A stretch of DNA of 64,000 bases from Congeria kusceri (taxonomy: Eukaryota > Mollusca > Bivalvia > Myida > Dreissenidae), in contig CM051024.1 of the NCBI GenBank assembly GCA_027627225.1, positions 81,888,204-81,952,203 on the forward strand, in the 5' to 3' direction. The number at the start of each line of letters is the position of its first letter. Positions within the stretch are counted from its first letter, which is position 1. Below, one piece after another: positions 53,590 through 64,000 of this stretch. A program made the position numbers and the translations under genes. A model generated the notes under the pieces. That model worked only from the letters and a program-made list of their open reading frames with translations, did not search any database and was not told the DNA's origin.

Positions 53590-54085
53590 ACAATGACAAG
53601 TGCAAGCCATCAGTGCGGGACACGTTCCACCTTCTCTCCACCTGGGCAGCCACTTCACGTCAGGCCTCTGGCGTATTTCTAATAACCAGAACTTCGTCCT
53701 TATACTCTTGAAGCTGGGCAGTAGATACTTCTGGGACAAAATGGCATTGGCATCCTGCAGCAACATAGAAGTCATACACCAGTGAGGCGTACGTGTCCAT
53801 AGATGCCATGTACCTCAGCATCATCGCAGGATTTTTTCAGCATGAAGGGTGTTACGGAACCTGGTGAATTTTTTCTGAATGCGAGGCGTTAGATGCTGGC
53901 GTATGTCATCCAACACTGTTTGCCTGATCCTCAAATATTTTTTGTGAAGGTGACATCTTTGTCTAGGAGTTCCTGCATCAATGTATTGTACTGCCCATAC
54001 TAAAGCCTCCTTTTTGTCTATGAGCCAGAAGCTGACCCACCATCGACGACGTCTTCGTGAATCTCTGTCTCAAGTGCAATCCCAA
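53590..54085 (-). pseudogene. PIF/Harbinger-type transposase fragment, broken
   Basis: Read on the minus strand, the N-terminal part of a Harbinger transposase is visible. It has an Arg run followed by Trp-Trp-Val near 54031-54058, then LTPRIQKKFTRFRNTLHAE, then LRYMASMDTYASLVYDF, VPEV, EYKDEV and a REVAAQVERRWNV segment. These are in family order. The frame shifts near 53820, and a stop (TGA, 53660-53662) stands where the family usually has Trp. The catalytic DDE half is not found downstream. It is a dead copy; related live copies may mobilise the TAA-flanked element at 56447. Confidence 0.75.
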
Positions 54086-54212
54086 GGCATGCATGGTATC
54101 AATTTCAGTTTGGATTTAAAACAGAAGTGCAAGATGAATATCCATCGGCTGGTCATTTAGTCGCGATGCTAATCAGCCTGGCATCAGTGTATCAATGTAT
54201 AAGTACGTTTAA

Positions 54213-54379
54213 AGGGACCTGTTCACAGATTGACGAATTTACAATTTTCAAACTCTTTGTCACAGATTCCAAAAATAAAAGAATAGTGTATATAAAGGAG
54301 CTAAATAATTATTTTGACACAGAAATATAATGTATATACCATTTTGTAAATTAGTACACAAATCTGTGAACAAGTCCCT
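54213..54379. mobile_element. TTAA-type MITE, copy 2, 167 bp
   Basis: AGGGACCTGTTCACAGATT and AATCTGTGAACAAGTCCCT are inverted, and TTAA flanks it exactly at 54209-54212 and 54380-54383. TTAA duplications are typical of piggyBac-related elements (Kolobok also uses TTAA). Confidence 0.88.
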
Positions 54380-54383
54380 TTAA

Positions 54384-54880
54384 AGTAAATCTCTCAAGCG
54401 TAAAAGGTAAAATGTTTGTGTTTTACAAGAAACACGTTCACACAATTCTGAAACTTTAAATAAAAATAAATCAGATATAAAAGGCTAATTACATGAAAAG
54501 CACTGAAACATCCATGATACGTGTGCAAACAAGTAAATTGCACTATTGTTGCCCCCCCCCCCCTGCAAAAAATAAATTTACTACAAGGATTATAAAATTA
54601 TGCCATTGCTTTTGTGCCATTGCTTTTATCAACTTAAGTTTTAGGCACTTTAATATCAAAATATAATTGTTAAATTGTAATGAAACATTGCTGTAGAAAA
54701 AAACATTTTGGTGACAATATATTTCAGTATTTTAAAAACAATGATATGTTGAGGCATGTTTGCAGAATAATTAAATTGTACAATTAATTGTAACACAACC
54801 GTCTTTGAAATGAACCCCACATGTTCAGAGATTGCATTGCCTAGTGTATAAAATGCCTTTATTTTAAAGTGTACCCAATC
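54384..54880. other. AT-rich spacer, nothing recognised
   Basis: A C run lies near 54552. No gene was seen. Confidence 0.5.
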
Positions 54881-55318
54881 TCATTAAAACCATCTCCAGT
54901 CTGGCGCTACTATATTATCCGCTGACTGGATTGGATGACTCGCATTATGGGTCACGTTCAGACGACCTTTTCATGAGCCAATCAAATTGTTGCCTTCAAA
55001 ATTTTGTGGAATAACTTTATATATAAACCACAAAAACTATGCACGAAATTAACATGAACTTAGGATGTTTACTCGCCTAAGGTACCACTATATCAATGGA
55101 TATCCATGTGAAAATTAACTGTAAATACTTTATTCCTGAGGATCAGCTGGAAATGCGTCACCTTTTCAAAAACCGTGGCCAAACTTTGCTGTGCAAAAAG
55201 CAATTTCATTGGGCGCAGCAGGGCTGATATTTTATTGTGCAGAAGGTCATTTGAACGTGACCTGTTATACGATGTCTTCAGATCCTAACAACGTTAGGAT
55301 TTGATTTTAATTAAATTG
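54881..55318. mobile_element. Second copy of the GGCAATCTC TIR element
   Basis: Aligns with 3031-3771 from CAATCTCATTAAAACCATCT to GATTTTAATTAAATTG, with decayed ends. It holds one unit where the first copy has the 43-bp minisatellite. It is inserted in the 50-bp tandem repeat: its left flank AAGTGTACCC and right flank AAGTGTGCCC are similar. Confidence 0.8.
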
Positions 55319-55349
55319 AAGTGTGCCCACAGTTTGTAAGCTTCATTAG

Positions 55350-55733
55350 CCTAGTGTAACAGTACCTTTAAAAGTTTCTATTGCCTAGTGAAACAGTACC
55401 TTTAAAGTGTACCCATATTGAGAGTTTCTACTGCCTAGTGTAACAGTACCTTTAAAGTGTACCCATTTCGAGAGTTTCTATTGCCTAGTGTAACAGTACC
55501 TTTAAAAGTGTACCCATTTTGTGAGTTTCTATTGCCTAGTGAAACAGTACCTTTAAAGTGTACCCATATTGAGAGTTTCTATTGCCTAGTGTAACAGTAC
55601 CTTTAAAGTGTACCCAATTTGTGAGTTTCTATTGCCTAGTGAAACAGTACCTTTAAAGTGTACCCATATTGAGAGTTTCTTTAGCCTAGTCTGACAGTAC
55701 CTTTAAAGTGAACGCATATTTTGAGAGTATGCC
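55350..55733. repeat. 50-bp tandem repeat, about 8 units
   Basis: Units with GCCTAGTGTAACAGTACCTT and AAAGTGTACCCAT start at 55350, 55383, 55433, 55483, 55534, 55584, 55634 and 55684. Degenerate units continue to about 55885. Confidence 0.92.
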
Positions 55734-55970
55734 ATATCTATAGTATAAGTCTTTAAAGTGAATCCATTGTTTGCAGAGCCTGGTGTAAGTGAACACATAG
55801 TTTGAAAGACTGCAAAACATGCTGAAACAGTATTATTTAAAGTGAACCCATAGGTTGATTTTGCATAGCCTGATGTAAAAGAACCTCTTTTTCTAAAACA
55901 CAAGCTTTTGGAGCAAGTGACATCTGCATCACATGCAGCTCTGGGAAGTAGATGGGGTAAGGCATTTCGG

Positions 55971-56042
55971 GGGTTGACAACCAGAAGGTAATATAATTGA
56001 CATTGAAATCAATAGCAGTCAGTACCTTCTGGTTGTCAACCC
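55971..56042. repeat. 20-bp perfect inverted repeat around a 32-bp loop
   Basis: GGGTTGACAACCAGAAGGTA at 55971-55990 and its exact complement at 56023-56042. The perfect pairing argues for recent or selected sequence. It may be a very short MITE or a structured transcript. Confidence 0.9.
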
Positions 56043-56443
56043 TCCATATGGCTTTTATGATACGACTCGTTTAAATGTTTGAGTAAAATAAAATTACAAT
56101 GCAGTACACACAGTGACATCTAAATTGTGTGGGGGTGCAAGGGATACATTCTGTAACAGTTATGTACATTAATATGTGTGGTGTATCATTTTGATAATCT
56201 TGCATTGGCAGCCTAATATGCATTGTATGGATAAGCTGATAATTGCTGTTAATAGAATGGACACAGGACCCATCAATGAAAGATCAACTGTGTAATTCAT
56301 TTATACTTAGACCTGTGCCTCAGGCACATTGCACGTGACTGAGTTCTGGTCAGGTTATGGTAAGCTGTGAAAATTGTCACTTGACCGGATATTGATTATT
56401 TATTATCTGGACAGGGCATTGAATGGATGTAATTTTTACCTCA
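56043..56443. other. Spacer, nothing recognised
   Basis: No coding or RNA signal was seen between the hairpin and the Harbinger-like element. Confidence 0.5.
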
Positions 56444-56446
56444 TAA

Positions 56447-57260
56447 AGCCCCGGTCACACTGTCACGATTTTTGCTACAATTTACAAAATCTTGGTGAAG
56501 CGTGGTAAATCGTGAACACATACGTACTGGCATCTGTGTGAATCTTGAAGAATCTTGGCGTATCCTTATCGATCGGGAAGCGCTACGACAGTTTTGAACA
56601 TGTTCAAAACATTCGTGGCTGATTGTAGTGCAGCCACGATTTTTCCAAACCGTAGGACAATCCTAGTGCCATCGTATCCAATCTGGCTTATTCTTACAGC
56701 CATCATAGAGGCATTCGTGGCCTTTCGTGTTGAATCATGATTAATCGTGACCGATTTTATACAAGACTGTAGTACATTATGGTACGTTTTGCTACGTATA
56801 TGGTACGGATTTCTATGCTGGCCCTACGGTTTAGTTAAGATTCCAGTAGGATCTTTAGCATCAACTATCATGACTACTCTCGAATATGCACGATGGACCA
56901 CTACAACCAGACGATTGGGTCGCGTTGCCTGTACGGTTTATCGCCTTGAAACGTAGTGAAGCGTGAGAGTTATTGACTGCTCGTAAGTTTATCGTGATGA
57001 ATCTTACTACAATCTTAGGAGAAATATAAACAATCGCCTGTAATCGTCTGTTACCGTAGCGTATACCTGACACTAGCGTATTATAACCGTAATAGATCGT
57101 ATCATAAGTGTCATTGATATTTTTAGTCTCATCCTACAACAACCGTAGGTATACGTAGGAAGACACAATCGGGACACTGTGCATCCCGACTCAGCACGTA
57201 ACACGTCCACTGTCAAGCGTGGGCTATCATAGCCAAAATCGTGACTGTTTGACTGGGGCT
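56447..57260. mobile_element. Harbinger-like non-autonomous element, 814 bp, TAA duplications
   Basis: Starts AGCCCCGGTCACACTGTCAC and ends with its imperfect inverse (27 of 31 bases match), flanked by TAA at 56444-56446 and 57261-57263. A 3-bp TWA duplication is the PIF/Harbinger mark. No transposase frame is present; the interior has many short CGTAG and ATCGTGA words. The open frames over it are chance. Confidence 0.82.
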
Positions 57261-57263
57261 TAA

Positions 57264-57265
<2 letters not shown>

Positions 57266-57300
<35 letters not shown>
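57266..57300. repeat. (AT)n microsatellite
   Basis: An uninterrupted AT run of about 35 bp, 5 bp beyond the right end of the Harbinger-like element. Confidence 0.95.
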
Positions 57301-57307
<7 letters not shown>

Positions 57308-57645
57308 TTATGTATTGTTTCTTTGTAAAATGTAATCTCTAACGTTTATTAAGTAGCTGTAATTATTAATGGCAATTAACAAAATTTTCATGCTGTTTAA
57401 ATGATAGACAAGTGAATGGTAAAAATGTGACTGAATGAAGTGTACAGCTAAATATTGAACTTATTTGAAAAAGGCTACTGCTTTTGAATTGTATTGAAAT
57501 AAAGGTGCTTTTTTGTCAAAAGTTCTCCACCCATCTATGGACAAGGGCATCATCTTGGCTCTGTTACCATGGTAATCATTAAAGCTATGATGCCTTCTTC
57601 TGAGATATACTCCTAAAGTAAACCTGGGAGGAAAAAAAAAAGTGT

Positions 57646-57717
57646 GCCCGGTGCGGGGCTTGAACCCTTGACCACCGGAACACTAGCACGGTGCTCTACC
57701 ATCTGAGCTAACCGGGC
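57646..57717 (-). repeat. tRNA-like sequence (Thr-AGT-like), copy 1
   Basis: On the minus strand a 72-base sequence has a perfect acceptor stem GCCCGGT/ACCGGGC, a D arm GCTCAGATGGTAGAGC and a loop CTAGTGT that would put AGT (Thr) at the anticodon. The anticodon stem has one mismatch and the T stem two, though the loop TTCAAGC is intact. It is probably a tRNA-derived element or pseudogene rather than a working gene, since it belongs to a duplicated block. Confidence 0.6.
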
Positions 57718-57834
57718 GGCTGGCTCTTAACCACGAACACTACACCCCTCCTCCCATTAACCTGTTAGACCGACTCCAGGCACTCCTGCCATGTACTCCT
57801 GACACCATTAAAGTAAACCTGGGAGGAAAAGTGT

Positions 57835-57905
57835 GCCCAGTGCTGGGCTTCAACCACGACAGCCGGAACACTTGCATGGTGCTCTACCAGCTGAGCTAAC
57901 AGGGC
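57835..57905 (-). repeat. tRNA-like sequence, copy 2 (degenerate)
   Basis: A second copy 189 bp from the first, in the same orientation. It has one acceptor mismatch (GCCCTGT/ACTGGGC) and an eroded T arm. Both follow AAAGTAAACCTGGGAGGAAAA, so a block of about 190 bp was duplicated in tandem. Confidence 0.6.
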
Positions 57906-58636
57906 GGCTTGCTCTTACCCACGCACACTACACTCCATATGCCGCCCAAGTACCGGAGAACTGCCGTAATACCACCGAGATATGCATTCCAGGCCACTGC
58001 TGCTGATGCACGGGTAAGATTCTACTAAGATTAATTTTGGCATAAAAATGCAGTTTCACATTTAATGTGTTTACGCTTAGAATTCAGCAATATATTATTC
58101 TTAGTAATAGAATGAGTATATGGCTTAGTAATGTCTCTTAAAATTTTGAAAGGCACAGATGAAAGAGGACGATCACAAAATACAGTGTGACGATGACAAC
58201 TGTTTGTATATCATAGAATTATTTGCACTTTATGATATATTTTATTGATTACAATGTTGGTAAAACAAAATTCCATCAGTGGCTATTAATATAATTGTTT
58301 TTCTGTGTTCACTTTAACCAAAAGCACATTGAATAATAATTCCATGATCTATATGCAGCATTTCCACAACCTGATGAATGTCAATTAGCCGGAAGTTCGC
58401 CTACAATGACGCGCATGCTGGATCCATGACTGGACTGCGAGCAAATTTCCAATCCATGGACTGTGTTGTGGACTTAATACTGTGTTGTGGACTTTACTGT
58501 GTGTGTTACCTCGTCATCAAAGACTGTGGACCGCCTTCAAAATGTGGATCAGTTCCACTACAGTTGCAGTAGCCGTAAAACATGATTGCAAGTAAGTGCT
58601 TTTAAGTTACAAGTTACTGGTTCTGTTGAAACTTGA
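57906..58636. other. Spacer, nothing recognised
   Basis: The open frame at 58378-58572 has no recognised motif. Confidence 0.45.
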
Positions 58637-58638
58637 AA

Positions 58639-58838
58639 AGGACCAATTCACAGATTATATTGATTGTTTGAACAGAGAATTTAAAAAGCATTTTTACTGC
58701 AAATTGGAAGCATTTGATACTTTTAAATAATAATTCCATTATCTATATGCAACATAGAAATCTGGCAAGCTTATTAAATTAATCGTCTTTTTTTAATTTA
58801 TTAAAAATAGTAAATGTGCGTATCTGTGAACTGGTCCT
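58639..58838. mobile_element. TTAA-type MITE, copy 3
   Basis: AGGACCAATTCACAGATT and ATCTGTGAACTGGTCCT are inverted. The flanks TTGA and GTTA are degenerate. Confidence 0.7.
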
Positions 58839-59009
58839 GTTATAGTCTGTATATAGTATTTTATTGATTGATTACTTCTTTTAATTTTTTTTATAAATAT
58901 TTTATTTATTGTGGACATGTATGTGTTGCTCTTGAACTTAATGTTGCTTTTTAATTGAATTTACTTATTTATTTTCTCTAAGAAAGTAAGAATTGCTGTT
59001 ATTCTATCA

Positions 59010-59948
59010 AACAAGAGATGTTTGTAAAACATGTATGCCCCCCCTCCCGACTTGCAGCCAAGTTGTGAATATGTGCAATTGTTAAGATTTTTTTTTAATA
59101 TGCAATCCCAAGCGAGGTCTCGATATATGGTATCTATGTATGAAGTTTCATTAAAATATCTCGATGCGTTCTCAAATTATTGAGTGGAAACCATTTTTCT
59201 ATTTTTAGTAATCTTGACCTTGACCCCACCCACCCCATATGAAATCCCAAGAGAGGTCTCAATATAAGGTATCTATGTATGAAGTTTCATTAAAATAACT
59301 CGATGCATTCTCAAGTTATTGAGCGGAAACCGTTTTTCTATTTTTAGCAATGGTGACCTTGACCCCACACACCCCATATGCAATCCCAAGCGAGGTCTAG
59401 ACATGGTATATATGTATGAAGTTTCATTAAAATATCTGGATGCGTTCTCAAGACATTGTGCTGAAACAGTTTTTTCTATTTTTAGTAATGGTGACCTTGA
59501 CTTTGACCCCACCCACCCCATATGCAATCCCAAGCGAGGTCTCAATATAAGGTATCTATGTATGAAGTTTCATTAAAATATCTCTATGCGTTCTCAAGTT
59601 ATTGAGCGGAGACCGTTTTTCTATTTTTAGTAATACAAAGCGAGGTCTCCATATAAGGTATCTATGTATAAAGTTTCATTGAAATATCTTGATGCATTCT
59701 CAAGTTATTGAGCAGAAACCGTTTTTCTATTTTTAACAATGGTGACCTTGACGTTTGACCTAGTAACCTCAAAATTTATAGGCGTCTTTCTTTCCTCCCA
59801 AGTAACCAGCATACCAACTTTCACGATCATAGGTCAAAGCGTTCTCTAGATATCGTGTGGAAACGAAATGGTCTACAGACAGACCGACCATCCGACCGAC
59901 GGACAGGTGCAAAGCAATATAGCCCCACTTCTTCGAAGGAGGGGGGGG
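59010..59948 (+). repeat. Bounded dispersed repeat, AACAAGAGATG...GGGGGG, with 140-150-bp units
   Basis: Starts AACAAGAGATGTTTGTAAAA followed by ATGCCCCCCC, contains five units with GCAATCCCAAGCGAGGTCTC and ATGTATGAAGTTTCATTAAA (inverse of the array at 14452), and ends with GACAGACCGACCATCCGACC and a poly-G run. The C and G runs at the ends are inverted. Confidence 0.82.
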
Positions 59949-60336
59949 ATTTTATTTTTATTTAAGACAAAATTTGATTTGATTAAAATGTAAATAATTC
60001 CCTATTTATATTTATAATTAAATATTTTAAAACTGTCAATCACTGTTAAGCAAAATAGCTGTTGAAAATGCATTGCGTACATGTATATTAATGCAGGAAT
60101 TTTTGTCAGTTGTTAGACAGGTCCCATTATTAAGAGATAATAATTGTTACCATTCAATAATATACAAAAATGATTGCAGTAAATATTAATTGTATTGTGT
60201 TATGAAATATTATGTCAAATTCTTTTTTTTCCCCAAATTGGCAAGACTTTTATCTCAAAATACCCAATCTAATGGGTATTGGACCTGAGTTCACTAATCC
60301 ATGAACAAATCACAGTATTAATCAATTATATGATAT

Positions 60337-60528
60337 GAGGCACATCGTGGGAAAGGACGGCACTTTCCGCTTTAATGGTATTTTCTGTTTCAAGGAAGTC
60401 TCTTCTAAACATAAATCCACTGTAGGCGGAAAATGATGTCCCGGATTAGCCTGTGCGGACTTCACAGGCTAATCCGGGACGACACTTTACGCACATGCAT
60501 TAAGTCCGGTTTTCCCACGACGTGCCTC
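60337..60528. mobile_element. W4 double-hairpin element, copy M
   Basis: A 192-bp copy flanked by ATAT at 60333-60336 and 60529-60532. The first hairpin is deleted after CATCGTGGGAAA, and the second is complete. Confidence 0.9.
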
Positions 60529-60532
60529 ATAT

Positions 60533-63200
60533 ATATTTGTTTACTCGATACTTCGACATTTAGTTACTTAACAGAAGTTGGGTCCGTAATTGACAGCACC
60601 AGCAGATTTGATTGACAATGTTTATATGCTTTCAAGAAAGCTACGACTTAATTTTTTGATGGAGATGTTTTGTAAAAAACATTTGTATACTGTCAGTGGA
60701 GTTTGACCTGAGTAGATGTCATTATAAATCCCAAAGCGTACCATCAATTATGTTTTACATTATACTTTAAGTACTTATGAGAACCAATATTGTATGGCTC
60801 TCTGAATAATATTATCAATGATATTATTCATAATAAATAGTTTAATTATTAACCTAAATATTGGATATTTTAAAATTGGAATAGAATTACAAATATCGTG
60901 AAATTTAATTGGAACTGAAATAATGTTGTTTATTTTATTTAGTTCTTTTAAAGGGTACATGTGATTACATTGTCAGAGAATTTTAATGTTTTTGGATATA
61001 TGCTAACATTGGTAAAAAATTAAAGCAAATGCATAAAAGCTGAAACAAAATGTATAATTATGCCACATTGATGTGGCCTACGATCAATTGAGTCAGTCCA
61101 CAGCTGTTATTGCGAATTGGTGAAAATGTGTCTTGTATGTGAACTACCAGTTGTTTTAGGCATTGTATGGCCCATGCCCTTTGTAGCATAAGGGTAAAGG
61201 CACTACTAAATTGTCCATTAAGGTTTGGTATCATTAAAAATGTGCCATATAGTCAGTAAATACATAGAAATCATTTATAATTTTGAGATGATAAAATTAC
61301 CATCTCAGTTGTATTGGATATGGTGTCCACTTTGAAAATATATGTGAACTTAAGTCTGAACCACATGCTATACTGATAATAGCAATATTTTTCAAAGAAA
61401 ACAAAATTGATCTGTAACTGAAACTGACTCTAGGGAATATCTCTATTGGCCACATTGTTTAATATCAAAATCTGGCTATCTAAAAGTATATCACTGAAAA
61501 GAAAGGACTATAATTATGAACTTAGTCAGCAAGCAGTACACTTTGTTGAGTGGATAATTATGCAAGAAACAGACATAGGGCAGAGAACATGGCATACAGT
61601 CACTGTATTAAATATATTGTGACTGCTGGCTGAATTAACAAGTAACATTCTGCAAGCAATACTTTGCAACAGTATGTTGCTTAACTATTGCGATATATTG
61701 CAATAAGACTATAAATAATAATAATAATAAAAATGATGATAATAATAACAAGAACTGTCTTTAAAAAAAGACAATCGGCATTGAAATTAATATTGAAATA
61801 TCAGTACCTAAACATAACAGAGAGCCACGATGATCGGTTACGTGACTTCTCAGACCCCAGATTTTTGGGTCCCCACCTATATTAGGAGGCTTGTTGGACA
61901 CCAGATATTTCGATCACCATAAGAAAACTTCTCTAACCCAAAAGTTAATTTGAGATAAATTTATTAATTTAAAATAAAATTATTGTTAATATCTGTAGAG
62001 TGAATAAACCGATCATACAGCTCCATGTTTTCATCAGTGGTATATGAATAACTAAAATAATTTATGTTTACATAATTTTTATCTGAATTTGTCAAGCCAA
62101 TTTAACAAATTAACAATGTAAGAAAATATTTATGGAATGAATTAAAATTATTATGTATTAGACGAGTCTATATAGTTATTGAAAGTACCGGTAATATACC
62201 ATACATTCTTCTTAGAAGTTATCTAATATATACACAATTGGAAGTCAAATAAACATTTATACTGTATAAGCCAATAAATCAATATTCAGAGAACATTCAG
62301 CGATTTTTTAAATGTTTAGACTTTATTTTTGATAACACAAACATAACAATTCATTAGACTACGATGATTTAAATTATGTTCAATAGTGATATGATATATC
62401 AAGGGTTCCTATGTATAATTGGTATTGCAAATTGTGTATTCATGCTACGCGAATAACAATACGACACAATCCGAATCTTCTTTCATGACATTTTATCTAT
62501 AGAAAAATGTAGCATCTTTTTACAGATTGAATAACATCTACTGGAGAAGTTGATAGAAAGGTGCAATTATAAATAATTCTTAATAAATCGTAACCACAAT
62601 TTAAATTCAAATTAACAGGAAGTTTATAATAATAAATTCCCCATTTATTGATATTTTTAGGTTTATGATTCTCTGAACGCTAATTGATGCATGTACGAGT
62701 ACATTAACACAGCTATACAACAGCTGCTAGCTATGTGTGCTATTTTTAGAATGACAGTACTGTTTCTGGAATGTGTTGAACTCGCAAGAATCAATAGGCT
62801 ACATGGAACGGCAACTCTGTGAATGAGATTTATGAATGGAAACATTGCACAATTGCTATTTATAGAGCGTACCTCTTATATAAATGTAGGCTAAACACAA
62901 TAGTTATTTCGTTACGTGAATGAATATAGCATTCTGTTTATGGCATACAATGAGAAAATACATTCACAATTAGCCTCAGTTCTAGAGTGTATTCGAGGAT
63001 ATGTTTATAACTTTACTTTAACCGCTTATGTAAACAATTATGTAAATTTTAATACCCAAAAGTATACAACAATAAACGATTGTTGTAAGTTTGCATTCCC
63101 TAAAATTAGAAAATTTGCCCAATTCTATTGGCATTCAATTTTCCCGCTGCATAATTATTGCAAGAAATCTAGGTCAAAAGTGACCTTAGACAGTTACACC
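60533..63200. other. AT-rich intergenic spacer, nothing recognised
   Basis: 2.7 kb with no recognised exon, RNA gene or bounded element. It holds a small AAT/AAATGATGATAAT run near 61710. Confidence 0.5.
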
Positions 63201-63202
63201 GA

Positions 63203-63236
63203 ATAATAATAATAATAATAATGATGATGATGATCA

Positions 63237-63280
<44 letters not shown>

Positions 63281-63552
63281 ATAATAATAATAATAATAAG
63301 GTGGAGGAGGAGGTCTAATAATAATAATAATAATAAAGTAATAATAATAATAATAAATAATAATAGTAATAATAATAATAATAATAAAGATAATAGTAAT
63401 AAATGTAATAATAATAATAATATGCCCTTTAGCAGAAATAATAATAATGGATGAAATTGAGATGGCTTGAGGTGTGTAAGGTATGTGGTGAGTGGAAGGA
63501 TTATTAAATATTACGATAAACATGTTTAATAATAATAATAATAATAATAATG
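63203..63552. repeat. Compound trinucleotide microsatellite block
   Basis: (AAT)n, (GAT)n, (ACT)n of about 14 units at 63239-63281, (GGA)n, and several further (AAT)n runs, with short unique gaps. All open frames here are simple-sequence artefacts. Confidence 0.97.
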
Positions 63553-64000
63553 GTGGGGTGAGAGATGAGTTAGGCCATTCTGTTTGTATATTTTGTTAAA
63601 TGTCAACCTCATTTTGTAAAACCTAGCTACCTATTCACAAAAACACACAAACTCGTTTTGAAAAAACAAACCAATTTTCTTGACCTTGATAATAGAAAAT
63701 GGAATAGTTTTGATGCTTTTAATAACAGAAACAACATATGAAACAGATTTAAAACTACTGACTAGTTTAAAGAATTCAATTAATGGAATATTGAATTATA
63801 ACACAAAACTTTTCAACAGTTGAGTTTACACAAATTTATAATAATAACAAAACATTAATACACATAGTTTTATATAAGAGTACATGTATGTTATACAAAA
63901 AGGTATACATTATATGCAAGTATTGTCAATATGTGGCACTTTATCAATATCATATTAAATTAATGGCAGAGGCACTTTCTGAGATTAAAGTTCATAAATT
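63553..64000. other. AT-rich right edge, nothing recognised
   Basis: No gene or bounded repeat was seen. Confidence 0.5.

Noticed and set aside
63221..63454. Asn/Leu/Ile homopolymer open frame
   Set aside because: It is a translation of trinucleotide microsatellites.

Overview
This is an AT-rich animal nuclear window with intron-containing genes and many short dispersed repeats. I infer a bivalve mollusc, plausibly a dreissenid mussel. The repeat with termini resembling GGCGTGTCGTGGGAAAACCG, the AGCTCACCTGAGCAC elements and the 'accttgacc' tandem arrays are of a kind I associate with bivalve genomes. That placement rests on recall, not on a search.

Two complete plus-strand genes can be assembled exon by exon with GT-AG introns and matching codon phases. 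(1) An alpha-tubulin gene, 18272-24479, five coding exons, 454 aa. Its first coding exon holds only the ATG, it has a TATA box at 18161, and it ends in EEY. (2) The orthologue of GOPC (PIST/CAL/FIG, Golgi-associated PDZ and coiled-coil protein), 27466-40514, nine coding exons, 466 aa, with the PDZ domain split over exons 5-7. Two further stretches look like unrecognised terminal coding exons (853-981 and about 4743-4982). A broken PIF/Harbinger transposase lies on the minus strand at about 53590-54085.

Layout: 1-646 is a 70-bp satellite. 647-18000 is intergenic and repeat-rich, holding a possible terminal exon, a 741-bp TIR element with an internal 43-bp minisatellite, a tRNA-derived SINE with 13-bp target duplications, a 973-bp hAT-like element and several palindromic elements. 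18160-24740 is alpha-tubulin. 27100-40514 is GOPC. 41510-64000 is a transposon graveyard: a 792-bp element with 30-bp perfect TIRs, nested Helentron-like elements with a roughly 165-bp unit array, a Harbinger-like element with TAA target duplications, TTAA-flanked MITEs, tRNA-like sequences, and microsatellites at the right end.

The most striking structure is a family of double-hairpin elements with 13 copies here. Nine have two recognisable ends, and all nine are flanked by a matching 4-bp A/T-only duplication (AATT, ATAT, AAAT or ATTT). Three copies sit 4-38 bp downstream of three different GOPC splice donors. Apart from the transposase fragment the elements carry no recognisable enzyme, so they depend on proteins encoded elsewhere. 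No operon, CRISPR array or virus-like gene was seen.
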